Below, piece after piece: positions 1 to 14,000 of a stretch of 64,000 bases of DNA. Position 1 is the first letter of the stretch. Each line of letters opens with the position of its first letter. The notes under the pieces were generated by a model. The model ran no database searches. It was not told where the DNA came from and saw nothing but the letters and a program-made list of their open reading frames with translations. The translations under genes were made by a program, and so were the position numbers. The stretch comes from Colius striatus. Lineage: Eukaryota > Chordata > Aves > Coliiformes > Coliidae. The stretch covers positions 18,181,895 through 18,245,894 of the forward strand of contig NC_084767.1 in assembly GCF_028858725.1 (NCBI RefSeq). The letters run 5' to 3'.

Positions 1-3000
1 AAACTGAGTGCCCTCTAGTGCAGAGTTATTCACAGATTTTGCCTCCAAGTGGCACACTTTATTATTAAGTGCTTATAATAAAAATACTTGGCACTTGCAT
101 GGCACCTCTCATCACAGAATGGTGCAGAAGCTACTCCTGATGCTGCATGTTAACCTCCTTAAAGCGGTATTAGATACACCCTGCCGCTGAGTAAACTGAG
201 CCTGAGACATTAAAGTACTACTCCAGCCTTTCCAGGGATGAAGAAGGGAAGTGCATGAGGAGGGAGGCTCATAGAGCTCGAAATGGCACACGAGTAGGAG
301 GCAGCTGCAGTGCTCTTGCCCACACCAGGTGCCCTCATGGTGAGCAGGTGATGAAAAATGTTTTCTGGGTCTGGCTGAGCCCCTGCTGTGCTGTGCTGTC
401 TCTCCAAGGTGTAAAATCAAAGCTGCTGTCCATGGGGTTGTTCTCAACTCAAAAGTATTGCTCAGGAGCTGCAAAACAATACAGATATTTATTCCATTAT
501 ATGATGCCCAACATGACCTCTCCTACTAGGGAAGACGATTTTCCCTCATATCAGAGACTGAGAAAAAAATTGCTTTCAGGTCAGCAGAACACACTTCAAA
601 CAATTCCCAGCTGAATTTGCACACATCAAGCTGGTCCAGTCTGCAGCTGCTCATCCATCAGAAGAGCAAGAAGGAAGGAGGCTTCCTGTCTCACCGTCAG
701 CTCTTTGTCCACCAGTTTCTCTTGCTTTTTCTTTGCCCTTATGGTCAGGACTCTGATTTCCAAAAGCACATGCAAACCTATAGCCAGCTCTCAGGAGGGT
801 GAACAGCACTGATCTTAGGTGCAGGATTTTTAGGCTGTTGGACATGTTGAGCAGTGACCTATGGGTTTAGTAAGTGGGACATGCCCTGTTACTGGACAGA
901 GGTGGATCTTCAAATGACAGACATTCACCTGACAGCTCTGAAGCAGGGTCTGAAACAATTTCTTCCTTTCTAGAGAACTCTGGTTTGCATTTTTACAGCA
1001 TAAAATTCCAAACCAACAATAAAACCTCTCCTTCACCTAAGCATGACTAACGTTAATGGAGATAAATGGAGGATAATGATGCTGGTCTCTTTGAAGCCTC
1101 CAACCACATAAGAGCCCCCAAAGTCTCCTAAATGGCTATTATAAATAAAGATTCAAATTAAAAAGTAGACTTATTTTCCATTTTGTCAGAATTGGATAGT
1201 CAGATCCTGGGCAGCCAGCCCCAAGGTGCCACAGTGAGTAGCTGGGACAGAGCAGTGCAGCGGAGACTGTGCAGAGCTTCTCACTGCTATAGGAATTAAC
1301 ACATACAACATGTTTTCCAAACATTTCTACTAATGACTCTATAAATGAATTTTCTGCATTTGTTCAGATGTATTAGTCAGCTGCTGGTGAGTGCATGGAA
1401 TGTGACTAAGCATCAAAAAATATATTGTGACATTAACTTTGTTTCCAGCAGAAAAAAAAAACACAAAACATTTAATGCATTGGAGGCCTTGACATGTCAA
1501 GTCAGTATGCTAGCTATGCTGTGATAGCTCTAAATCACACCTGAGAAATTATCTTCAGGCTGCCTTTGTCAAACAGGCACAAAAACAGAGAATTCGCTCA
1601 CCAGTATCAGTGCAGAGGGGAACAAAGCACTGCACACTCAACCGTTCAGTGGGTGCTGGATTAAACCCACAGTGATGTCCTGCTTAATTCAAAGTCATTA
1701 GCCCTCCAGGTACAGTGTCTTTAACCATATTCAAGAAATAAAGATTTTGTTACATGATTTGAAATAAGCCTGAGGGTGAAGTACTATCTTATTTTTATCC
1801 TGCTTTAAATACTTTAGAGTCAGACAGAATAATGACATTTTCATTTTTACATGAAAGAGCTTTGTCTCTGTTCATGACCCTAATTTTCTGTGAACCTCAG
1901 ATCCTACCTGCAGACCCTACCTTGCAAATGCAGATGGAAATATATCTGGAATCCACAGACAACATCAGGTAGTCCCTCCTTTCCCAGCTGGAAAGGCTGC
2001 CTGAGCTGATGCACTGCCACACACCGTCACACCCCACGCTGAGTGTTTCAGGGAGCCGGTGAAGACACAGTGAGCACTGCCTACTTGCCATGTGCCAGTC
2101 CAACCCCGGAGGCTGTGGGATGGATTAGGAGTGAGACAACAGAGATGCCCTTTTTGTGGGCTTTGGATTTAGGCAGTCACCAGCACAGGTGGGAAAACCA
2201 GAGCAACACCAAAGCAGGACAGAGATTTATGAGGGAAGCTAGCATGCAGACCAGCTATTATCTTGCATTTCAGAGCAAGATATGAAAAAGTAAATGTGGC
2301 ATACTCTGCCCTACTAGAAAAGCCTCCTTCAGTCTCCACTAATAGAGGACTGGTTCCATATCACTTCCCACGCCTCCTCCCATGCCTCTCAGGCCAGACA
2401 CAGCTCATCCCCCCACAACCATCTCACTGGCATTGCCACATCCTACGGCAGCCAGAGGAGACAGCTCTGCTGGAACACGTTCACTTGCCCCAAACCTGAG
2501 GAAACGCTGCTTTAAATTCAGAAGCATGAGCTTTTGTCTCCCTCCAGAAAGTTTCTGTTACTGTTAATTCTAACAAGAATGTTTATTTATCTTTGTCATA
2601 TCAGATGGCTAATCCCTCTATCAGGTTCAAGTCCACCATCTAAGTGCTAGGCCATTGTATTCCCACTTAGCATTTAGACTAAGGACTTAGTGCTGACAGG
2701 GGGATAAGACATTTTGTATTGCCATGTTCCATATTCTAATATATTTGAGGTCAAAAAATTATTTCCTTTGTGCACTTTTGGATTGCTGCCTTTCAATGTC
2801 AATGAAGGTTGCTTAGTGCTTGCACAGAGATCAGGAAAATGGCATTTCCCAGCTGATGTGAGCATATCATGTATGTATTCAGCAGAAAATGGAGAAGAAA
2901 ACAAATGGTCTCCGTTTTGCATTATTCATTCAGCTTTAACTATTGCTCTTGATACCCACCACAGACACATGCAGAGTGGGAGGGAGTTCCTATTGCCTAT

Positions 3001-4115
3001 TTATCTATTTGTCTTACAGCTGGTTCAGCACAACTCCTCCGTGAACACCACTTTGGAAGTGACCGTTGATAATTCATGAGTTTCACACCAAATCTCCCAT
3101 CCTCAGAAGGAAGGTGATAACCTTAGAAGACATCCATAATCTAATCATTTCTACAGAAAGAGGCTTAATACATGCAAGAGCACAAGCAAGCATCAAAAAA
3201 AAAAGAAAATATAAAGCTACAGGGTTGTGAATATGAAGAGGAATGTACACTGATGATCCACAACATTTTGTACAGAGAGACTGCAGTTTTAGTATCGGTT
3301 ACAATATCCTCCTGGCAGGATTTCTATTTTTTCCTGAATTACAATTCTTGTGCAATTATTATCAAGAAAAGAGAAAGGAACCTCTTTGGATGGATAGACT
3401 GTAGTCCTGCATAATAACCTGTTTCACTTTTCACTTTTTAAACGATTTTATTTTGGGTAAAAAGCCTTCTCCCGACATTTGCAATAATAGACTAATAACC
3501 AACACTGTATTATCCTGATAGCACAAAAATACTCTGATACTGTGAAGCAGTTTGAAGCAGAGGAGGAGAAACTAATGATAAAGGGAAAAAGATCTTGCTT
3601 TCGTTTCTTCAAAGGGATGGGGAAAAGAGCATTCCCAAGGCCTGAGGGAAGTGAGTTTGACATGTAAAGTCTTTAGGTTATTCCAAGTATGTTAGTGGTA
3701 GAGAATGAAAAATATATGCACTAACTTCTCTGAAGGAAAGTAAAAACCAGCAGAGCTGGTCCAAGGTCTGCTCTAAGAAGGTTCCTGGTGGTGCATTCAG
3801 GCCCCAGTCTGCTCTGAAAGGAGTTGAGTGGTTTGATAATGATGAAAACAAAAACTATGAATCCTCTTACAAAATATGCACATAATTCAGGGGCCCTAAA
3901 CACAACTTTTCATTTTCCTTCATTTAATCATTAAAGTCATCAAGATTCACATTTTTTAAGTAACAAGGAGCTGATCTTGCTGGGGAAAAGTAATGACATA
4001 TTGCAAAAAAAAACCCCTCTAAACCTTTCTTCTTTTTCAGTTAAGAGAAAGTTTGAATGAGGATTTGTTGAAAGTCATTATCAACCAAAAAAAACCTAGA
4101 AAAAACCAAACCAAC
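1..4115. other. Intergenic DNA, no gene recognised
   Basis: AT-rich single-copy-looking sequence. Open frames are at most about 120 codons, overlap on both strands and resemble no family I know. AATAAA motifs on the plus strand (e.g. near 1737) could belong to a 3' UTR of a gene to the left, such as CDC42SE2, but no coding part of it was found. Confidence 0.6.
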
Positions 4116-4120
4116 CAAAT

Positions 4121-5086
4121 TGTCATGGCTTTGTGTGGAGGTCTTTCTGTAAATGTCGAAGGGGCTGTAAAGATGGCTTCTGTAAGAAGTTGCTCTAAAC
4201 TCTCCCCAGCTCTGAGTCAGACCCACTCCTGGGGCTGAGCCAATTAGCCACCTCCATGATCACTTTTTAAGAAGAAACTGGAAGATAAGGGTTCTTCCTG
4301 TTTCTTCTTTCTGTTCTTCCTTCTTTTCTGGCTGATGGTGGTGCAGGGAGTTGGAAGAGAGAGAGTGAACCCCAAAGTCAGTGGGGGAAGAGAGGAGGAA
4401 GTGTACTGGAGCAGAGACCCCTCTGCATCCTGCAGCGAGGACTGGTGCCAGGGGCAGCAACTATGCCCAGAGGAGGCCATGTCCTGTGAAAGGGACCCTG
4501 TATTGACAGAAGCTGCACTGTTGGGAAGAACCCACATCAGAGAAGTTCGTTAAGGACTGTGTCCTGTGGGAGGGACCCCGTATCAGAGCAGGGGAAGAAT
4601 GTGAGGAGTCATCCTCCTCTGAGAAGTGGTGGAGACCATCTGTGAGAGCCTGACCACATCCCCCATTCCCTACCGTTGAGGGAATTCCCTCACCCATTGA
4701 GGGAGAGGGAGGTAGAGGTATTGGGAGCAGTGAGCTGAGGCCAGGAAGAAAGGAAGGATTGGGAAGGGAGATCCTAAAGTGTTAGTTGTAATTTTCTCAT
4801 CATCCTGCCCTATTTTTGCTTTTTGTTCTGTTCTGTTTCTTGTAGGTAGTAGAATAAACTTTCCTTACTTTCCTCTCTAAGTCGAGTACTGGAGCCTGCT
4901 TTGCCTGGAACCATAATTGGCAGCGAACCCTCCCTGCCCTTGTCTTAATCCACAACATCCTTGGTTGTCTTTTCTTCTCCCATCTCGCTGGGGCCTCCGC
5001 TGTCCTAATGAGGGTGAGGGTGGATGTGAGACAGTTAGCAGAAGACTGTCACGGTGCTTCTTTGCTGGCTGGGCTAAAGCATGACA
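4121..5086 (+). mobile_element. Solo LTR of an avian endogenous retrovirus, ERVL-like
   Basis: This 966-bp element begins TGTCATG and ends CATGACA, perfect 7-bp inverted termini with the TG...CA ends of LTRs. It is flanked by identical 5-bp CAAAT copies (4116-4120 and 5087-5091). A 5-bp target duplication is usual for ERVL-class insertions. Inside are a CCAAT box (4240-4244), an A/T-rich TATA-like stretch near 4262, repeated 'tgtgggagggacccc'-type segments (about 4440-4600) and AATAAA (4853-4858), in the U3-R-U5 order for the plus strand. The segment after the polyadenylation signal (TTCCTTACTTTCC, AAGTCGAGT, TAATTGG) resembles a family I know from bird genomes. No internal gag/pol/env sequence follows, so it is a recombination relic. 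Confidence 0.9.
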
Positions 5087-5091
5087 CAAAT

Positions 5092-8000
5092 TAACCTAAC
5101 CCCATAAAGCTGACACACAGATCTGCTATGGCTATGGGATCAGTTTATTCCCCTAACCCAGAAACCAAAGAGAAGTCAAGAGACCTCTGCTATCCTCTGT
5201 TTCTTCTGGTGCTGAGCAGTGATTGATGAGCAGTTAGCTGCCTGTGCAAAAGAGCAATGCATCTCTCCACTGATAAACCATGCAGGAAACAGGAGAGCCG
5301 ACATGCAAGAAGACCATGAAGTGACAAAAGCTTTGGGCATGACAGGAACTGCACAAGCAACTATTTTAAGACATTGAGCAGTTCCCATCTCCTCGAGCTG
5401 ATGTCACTAGGAGTGGGAGCTACACTGCATCAGCTTCTTTATCAGCTACATAAGGCTTTTTTACATGGTTGTGGCTTGATATGGAGCTGTTGCCATAAAA
5501 GAAACAAACAAATTCTTCCATAGGTTCACTATTCCATACCAAATTGCACTATTACCACTCCTCACAGGTCTGAAACAGTGGAAAGAAAAGACAACAATAT
5601 TTGCAGCCTACTCTCACACCTTAATACCTCTGCTTCCTTGCAGAGCCACTGCTACAAGAAAATTGAAGGGCAAGAAATGAAGGCAAGTGGTCATTCAGAC
5701 CAGCATTAGCCTCGTAACCCAACCTTTTCAACCAACCTCCATACTCAGTGAATAGCCAGCATGAATCACCCACTTCAAGAACTTCTCCATCTCCCTTGAC
5801 TACAGGGACAGGCAGACCAAACCAGAGACACAAGGCTAAGATTAGCCCCTGCGAGCACCCACCAAAGGGAATGGCTCAGAAAACATGAGGAAACAGTGAT
5901 AATAACAGGAAAAGAAACAGGAAGCCTCAATTCACTTAAAAGGTAGTAGTCACAGCCTTCCCTTAATTTTCCTCCCTGCAATCACTTGACAAGCTTGTCT
6001 CTGCTATTAATGTTCACTCCTACGCTTTCCATGTGTTTAGGGCCACCACGGAGTAACTGGCTACAATATGTTAGGCACAGCCTGGAGTAGCTGGGGTCAT
6101 ACCATTAGACAGTCATTTTCTTAGAACTTCAAAACAGCCCAAAAATAAGAAAAAGTAGCATTTGGGGAAGTTTACAACATATGGCTACATGAGCAAATTT
6201 TAAACATATGGGCTATCAAATGCATTCAAGATGTGTTAGAGCCCATTCAGTGATCCCCAGTCAGTTATTCCATAAGATTTCGTGAAATGAAGGAGCTAGG
6301 TGCCCTTTTCAGTCTCACAACTAGACCAGGGGCACTTCATCCACAGGAAAAGATTAGAATCCACCTCATTTAACGGGTACTCATTGATTTATTGTCTTGG
6401 AATTTGAACAGTAAGTAACTTGCCTTCAGGATTTATCGTCTTTGGTTCTGGTACTAAATAACATTCATTTGCCACTAAAGAAAAAGAAGAACAATCAAAA
6501 TACGTATTTAATTTAGCTTCATACAGGACATACAGGAGACTTGGTTCATCCATCCTCTCCTGAAAATGAAAGCAATAGTAGGTGTTGATTATATTATCCC
6601 ACTGGGAGACAGAAATAAACCTGAATGCAGAAACTTAAATCACGACTTGAAATTTACTAAAACAAAACAAAACCAGAAAGAAATGTTGTATCTTCTCTTT
6701 TTATAGCAATATCCAATGTGAAAATGACAACAACAGCAATTCATAACTATGAATAAGTAACCGATGATAGTAGATCTTTTGTAATGCCAAAACATTGTTC
6801 TATAAAGCTGTAACTTTTTTTTTCCTCTGAGAACTAAAGTGCTTCCTATTGTCTTAAGTATTACAGTGAATCATGAAAATTATTTGTTTGAGGAGTGAAA
6901 CTAATGGGTGGCTTGTAAGCCCTACCTCTTGCCTATAGCATAATCCCAAATAAAGATGTTCATCTTAACTTAGGCAACAGATACCTGCCGAGACAGCTGT
7001 GAGCAGTCAGGCTAGCCATGTGAAATTTAATGTCATTTGTGGATTATTAATAACTCACTCAGAGTAAGTTGCTTAGCCTTAGCATTTCAGCAATCAACTT
7101 CAAAAGAGAGAGATTTTTTCCTTTATGTTTCACCCCATTCGTCTGTCTTTGGCTTTGCCTTTGTCCTAGGACTTGCCATCTGCACCTGGTAACGGGTGAA
7201 TGCATCTTCACTGCAAAAGATATTATCCTTGCCCTTCAGCTCAGCTCAGCTCCAAGTGCTCTCTATGATCACTTCAAAAATGTCAGATACGGTGTTTATG
7301 TCAGCACTAGTAAATCAAGGGAGAGAAAAAGATTCTGCATTTCTCCAGAAGTGCACCTGGATTTTCACTACTAGAAATCTGATTCTGCCCCAGTAAAGGC
7401 TCACAAACCAATTCCCAAACCTGCCTGTGGGGAGTACACTTCTCCTGTGGGTACTCTGAAAAAAATCACATTCCTCTTCTGAAAATCAAGAATACTACTA
7501 CAGGGGGATTAGGGGCAGTGACCAGACATGGTGGTTTAAAAGGAAAAATAGAAGAAACAACTTTTCAAAGGAAACAACACCATGTTGGAAGGAGTCTAAT
7601 TCTCCAGGGACAGCAATCCCTTTGCAAGCATCTCCTTTTGTAACTATATCGTCTGTATCTGCACCGGTTCCAGAAACTAAAGAATCTCTCAGCAAATAGC
7701 ATACAATTTCTACCAGGTTGTCTTCCCCAGGGAGAACAGCTGGGGCTTGATATACTTCAGTGAGCATTTACTTTACAAGGTTCATTAACACTTACAGAGA
7801 GTGCATAAAAGTTTGGGTTTCACCTCTGAAAATCTGTTTATGGGTATTGCTGGTCCCTGCTGGGCTGGGAGGAGGAACGAGCCAGGCTGGCAGTGGGGTG
7901 AGGGGTCAGACAAAGGCTTCGCTGTGCTCTTGGGAAATGCAACGAGCAGCACAGACAGCCCAGGAGGCACCCATGGGCTTTCAAACACTACTCCCAAAGA

Positions 8001-11000
8001 ACAAACAGAATCCAGACCTCTTGTTAAGGGGAGGAGTAAAAGTGGAAGGCCATCAGGATGGTAAGATAAACATTAAGTAACATTCAAAATGAGTACAGAG
8101 GGAGAAAGCATGGGAAGCAGCAGTACCTTTAAACAGACTGCCACAGCAGAAGTAATGTGTTGGGAGAAATGGTGTAAGCAAGAGTCAGAGTTCTGTGGCT
8201 GTTCCCTTTGACAATAATATTATTCAGCCCATTCCAAAGGTCCAGAACTTCTGACTTATCTTTGATTTTAAGCCATCTCTTGAGAATCTCATCAGCTGGG
8301 CACCATGCCTCTGGCACATCTGGGCCTCCTCGCTTGCTCCCTGCCTGTGGGCATGGCTGGAGCTCCTCATTCTCTGCACCATCACCAGCATCGCCCCAGG
8401 GGCAGCTAGCATAGAGCAGGCTTCATGAGTGCCAGAAGCGAAGCATCTCCACTCACCCAGCCATGCTCTCATGCTCGGAGGGGCTGCTGACTAATTTCCA
8501 CGTCCAGCGTGCTACGCTTGCGAGACCTGTTCTTTACCTTGCCCTTTATTCAATGAAATGCATTGTGCTCACAGATTGAAATCTGAGCGCTGGCTGAATT
8601 TAAACTTGTTATTTTGGTCTGCTTATTTAGTCTGTCACTTTCTTATCCAGTTACGATCTTTTTTCCTATCTGGACATGTGCGTCAGAGGGAGGTTTGGCT
8701 GAAGGTCATATTCATAGGAGCTGTTGAGCTTATCCGAACCCAGCCCCACAGTATGTCACCAGACTCTGCACCATTCCCATCACAGCACTGCACAATGAAG
8801 GGATTTCCCCCTCCATCCTGAGCAGTAAGGCACCAGCTTATACCGACATGCAATGGGAAGATTAATGTACAGAGGAGACATTTTTAAGGGTAAAATAATA
8901 GATACCACAGTCAGTATTGCACTTCTTTCCCAGCAAAACTCTCCACTGAGCAAAATGTAAGACGTCACCCTGAGCAGAGGAGACTCTTTAAAAAGTCAGA
9001 TTTAATTGAAACCCTTGGAAGTTTCTCAGTTTTGAGAAGTGGTCTTCATTTTCCTAACACTGAAAACAAGAACTGCATAGCAGAAGCATGACATTTAACA
9101 CTCGAAAGAAGGACTGCAATATACAGTAAGTGCAAGCAACCATTGAATTCCTTGGAAAAGTAAAACTAGAAGAATAGTTTTCCCTACAAGTGTCCCTTCC
9201 AGACCTCTTGATTGATCTGATACTTGTGATCTAAACAGCTGCAGTTTCTAGGCATTACTATGACTGACTTCAAATGATTCGACCAACACGTGGCTCTCAA
9301 ACAAATATAAAAATATTCAGTTGGACTAACGTATTTTTGTTTGGAAAATCAGGAAAAGAAATAAAATGCTTAGGGCAGGAAAGCCACAGCATTGTGTGAG
9401 GATAAGAAAGATCTACCTGGCCTCAGGATTTCTGTATCACAAAATAATTGCTGGCCAAATTAGAGACGGGACATCTTTGTTTATAATGCTTTGAGAAATT
9501 TGTTTCTTCTGCAGGCAGCAGCCACGGGGGGACACTGTGGCTTGTGCAGTGTTTGCTCCACACCATCTCAGGAGCAATCAAAGTAGAGTTTTCATAATGA
9601 CTTCTTCATTATTGAGATTAATGTTTCCACCTTAGAGATGCAGAAAACCAAGGATGGATGGTCACTACTTCAATCACTCCCAGTGTAGTTGTTTGTCCAT
9701 GTTGGAAACCATCAACTAGAGTATAAGGTTATTGTGGGTAGGAATGTCACAACCACATTTCACCCAGGGCACTGTCCACACTTAGTGATCCTCTTTCTCA
9801 CCCATATTCAGAGCAATGTGTCCCTCTGCACCCCATTGCCACCATTTTTTGAACTCTTGTCACCTCGAGGCAATGCCTTTTTCCATGTGGCAACTAAGAT
9901 CAGGACAGACTTGGCTGTCCTACAGCCTTTAACATAACCAAGAGGATTTTAATAAAAATCAACAACTGTCAGTAAAACACCATTGTCCACAAATATCCCA
10001 GTGGCTCGCACCTCAGCGTACAAGTAGTCAAAAAATAAACACAAACAAAAAGCTCCACGGCAGGACAAACCACATCCCATATTCTTTGAATGTGCTTCAC
10101 ATTATAAATCACCCATGAAGGTGATAAATGTGTGCACTTAAAACAAAATACATGCTCTGCTCAACGGGGCTGTTCAGCATAACAGAGCTGCTTGAGGGCA
10201 GCTAAGCTAAAATAAGGATATTGCTCTTACCGGCATGTTTTGTGGTCTAAATGGGTGCACAGCAGCAGAGTTTCCCAACCCACTGCTCATTTTTTACTGC
10301 ACTGTGCAAGATCTCCTCACCATGTTGGTCTGAACAAATGCAGAGAGCAAATGGCCAGAAAGGTGCTCTGCAGAAGTGATGGGACAGGGCTGTTGTGCTT
10401 GGCATGCAAAGCTCACCACCCCGGCACTCTGCAAAGCTCATTCCAGGCAGTCAGCGACACTTGTCCTTCTGTTACACTGACTCCTATCCTAACACCCTCA
10501 TCTCATTACCTGGAAGGTTACATTTTACAGGAAAGATAATTATCTGATTCTGTCAACTGCTGTTTGATTTCTGTATTCCATTCCAGCGAGATTTTTCTTA
10601 TAACAATGACTTTGCTAATGGACAGCCCTCCATGCTGCCCATTTATAACACTTTCCCTATTACACCTGCTAGACGGGGTTTGACACTGCACAACAAACAT
10701 TGCTGAATTAAACCTTCGCTGTAAAGTAAGCAAGCCTTATTATACTCAATTTTACAGTTGGGTAAACTTACATACTGGAGACATTTAAATGACTTTCCAC
10801 AGCATTGCAGAATGAGTCGGTGGAGGCACAGAGCCTAAAAAAGCCCAGGTCTCCGCCACTCGCTCTAGGCCCCCCTTCAACAAAATGTATTTATTAACTA
10901 TGTGGTTAATGTTAAGCTTATGAACAAGGGGGCATTAAGCCATTACAAAGCTCTCTTCCTTCAATATGCCAAAAACCTGCTGCCAGACAGCAACGACAGG

Positions 11001-14000
11001 ATATTAATTGTGCCTTGCACTGTCCCTGCGGTCAGAAGGCATTGGAGATTTATCGCTCAGCAACAAAAGGACGTGACATTCTGACACAGAAGTGGAGGAA
11101 TGCATGGTGGGTCAGCAGGCATTTGGTGCCTGTTTGACCCCAAAACTTAGACGACAGCCAAAGAAAAGCAAATAAAATGATAAAAAGTGATCCTGTTGAC
11201 AGAAAGAGGACAGAGTGTTTTACAAAATTCAGTGTCCCTTATAGGGATGCCAGCTGTGCCAGGATTTGCTTTTCTGTAAAGAACACCAGTCTCCAAAGGC
11301 TAGCTAATTAATCTGGTGTAGGCACCAACAAGGTCAATGCTTGGAGGTGACAGTCATGTCCACGGTGACCTCAGACATGCCACTGGCCAGAGGGCTAGCA
11401 GAGACTAGCTGAGAGGTGGAACCTGCAGCACAGCCCTGGAGCTGAGCACAGAGACTTGCTTTCCATACTCCCCCTGATGCAAGATTATTAAAATCCCAAC
11501 TTTTTTGTGACCATCATTTCTGATTACCTGGCTGAGTGTAAACAGATGCATCTTCCCTTCTAAGTGCCCAATTCATCCTCTTATTTTCATTCTGTGGTAC
11601 TGCTGTTTCACCCTTTTCACATCACAGGTCACAAAAGTCGCAATTACGTTACAAAAGCAGGATTGCAGAACAAAGCATAAGGAGCTGGTGGTGAAGGGAA
11701 GAGGGTTTTGCTCATTAATAATCAAGGTAAATTAATAACTCCAGAGAGAATTGCACTAAATGCAAGTACTGCAATGGAGGGAGGAGGAGACTCAGGGGCA
11801 TAGTATGAGATTTTCAGGGTTTGGGGCTCAGAGCCTGCAGACTGGGTTGAAAATGAGCTGAGGAAATCAGTCTGCAGTGAAATTATTCCAAATCCAAGAA
11901 AAAGGGTGTATTTGGCAACTCCTTGAGATGGGAAATTGCTCTTAACCTGGAATTTGCCATCAGACAACACATATGGAGCTGTGCTCTCATGTCTTGTTTT
12001 TGCAATAATTAGCAACCTGAGAAACTGGGAAAACAAGAACTAATTAAACACTAACAGAAAGAAGGCCAGTGTACAACTGGAGTAGGAATACCAGACCAGG
12101 CTGGAAAGGAGTAGGGACTTGGTAACAAATTTATCCTTCCAGACAATCCCTCAATACCAGACTCCAAGTACAATCTCTTGTCTGTGAAGTGCTCTAAAAG
12201 AGTTCGTGGTCCAGAAGCAGCATTCCTTCCCCCTGGCTCTGGCTTACTTTTACTGTCCTAATTGAGTTTTTGTGCTGAAAACACATTCATTCCAGAGGAA
12301 CAAGAAAAGGGCAGGACAAATCCTGGCTGCCTTCCAGGAAGCTCTAGTCGTTTCAACATCATCCTCAGATTTAGACCCTAAAATGAATTATAAATGGACC
12401 AATTTTGCACTGCTTAATGGAGGCTTGTACAAGGCAAGTGGGGATCCCAGGTCTCCTGCCAGCTGGGACAAAAGCCTTAGAGGTACTGCTCATTTCATAA
12501 CCTGGGAAAAACTCATTTGGGATTCCTTATTGGTAAATTCAAGGTGCCCACAAACCAGAGAGTCCTCTCACACTGGCATAAGCCCGACATACATTCAATA
12601 ACACACGTGGAAGGAGGGAGGGAGGGAAAGGAGAAATGAGGAGAAAACAGGTCTCAGTGAGAGCTGTGGGAGTCTGCAGAGGGGGAATGTGGGCATTCAT
12701 TTTTAACAAAATCCAAATGTAGATGGGCAAAGGATGCTCACGCAAGCACCAGCTATGAGCTTGAGCTCTCCCTTCTCTTTCCATGACACTCACTAAGCTG
12801 GGTTTAACTAATATCGCCATAATTTTGTCAATCAACAGGAGCATTTGAGACAGGGAAGGACACCAACAATATGTTTAAACAAGGCTGCATCTTTTGTCTG
12901 ACTCACTCAGTACCTGCCATTCTCACAAATGTCTGCCAGATCTCCGAGACCAGCACTTCAGAAATGATCATGCAGAAGTTTTTCAGCCAAGGACGGCTGC
13001 CCGTCCTGTGGGATTGGCTCCTTTTCTCCCCATTTCAGCAGCTGCTGAGGAATGACAAGGACCAAGAAGCTCTTTGCTCACCAGAACACCCCAGGAAAAC
13101 TCCCCTTGATCAATACAGCTGATATTGCACTCCACATAGAACCTGTGGCATTAAAATTTTCTTGATGCATATTACATAGAGACAAAGGAATGAGCTGTAT
13201 TTCATCACGTGAACTTTACAACCAGAAAAATCAGGCACGTGTCGGTACTGCTGCAATTTCATCCGCTCTCTGGTCTCCACAGCATATGGTCTGATGGTGC
13301 TATTCCATTTGCTGTCCCTGGGAGAGCAGTTTGAAACGGAGAGAAATAGCATGGTACATTTGAGTTTATGGGGTATTAAAAGGGCTACAGTGAATGGTAG
13401 CCAAGGCACCAAAGTGAATTATTTATAGTGCAATTGCACTTTCTCCTGAACTACCCTTCAGATGGGTCAGGTCTCGGACATCCACATTAAGGTCTTGTTA
13501 AATCCAAAGAAGCCAAAGCTGTATCCAACAATGCAGATACCCCAGTTTCACACTAAATTGTGAGTAAAATTGCTTCAAAGCAGCAATCTGAGAATGACAT
13601 TACTCCTCGGGCTACAGGTGAAGATTTTATGCAAGCTTGCCTTTGTCTAATTTTTTCCCCCTTTTTGGGTAGGGTTTCCTAATGTACTACGATCTCTATA
13701 TTTTCAAAATGTTAGAGCAAAACAAGACTTTTTTTTCCTCAGCAATATTGAATGTAAGAGTCAGTCAATGGGTCTCTTTGAGCTCAGGTACCAGCTAGGT
13801 CCATGAAAATCTAATTTACACAGAAAAATGGCACCAGTTCTGCACTGCAGAGCACTGCAGTGAATTGCTGCATTATTTTTACGCTGTTATGTAGACCTGT
13901 GGTTTTCAGGAGAAGGTGTTAATCTTTCCAGACTGACAATGAAGTTTTTCAGCTAGAGGAGATCTCCCCTAACCAATGAAGAACCAGGACTCTGCTCAGC

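Noticed and set aside
7498..7767. 89-codon minus-strand frame with protein-like composition
   Set aside because: No family was recognised, no convincing splice-linked neighbours were seen, and it is isolated in intergenic DNA. It is kept only as a note in the intergenic entry.
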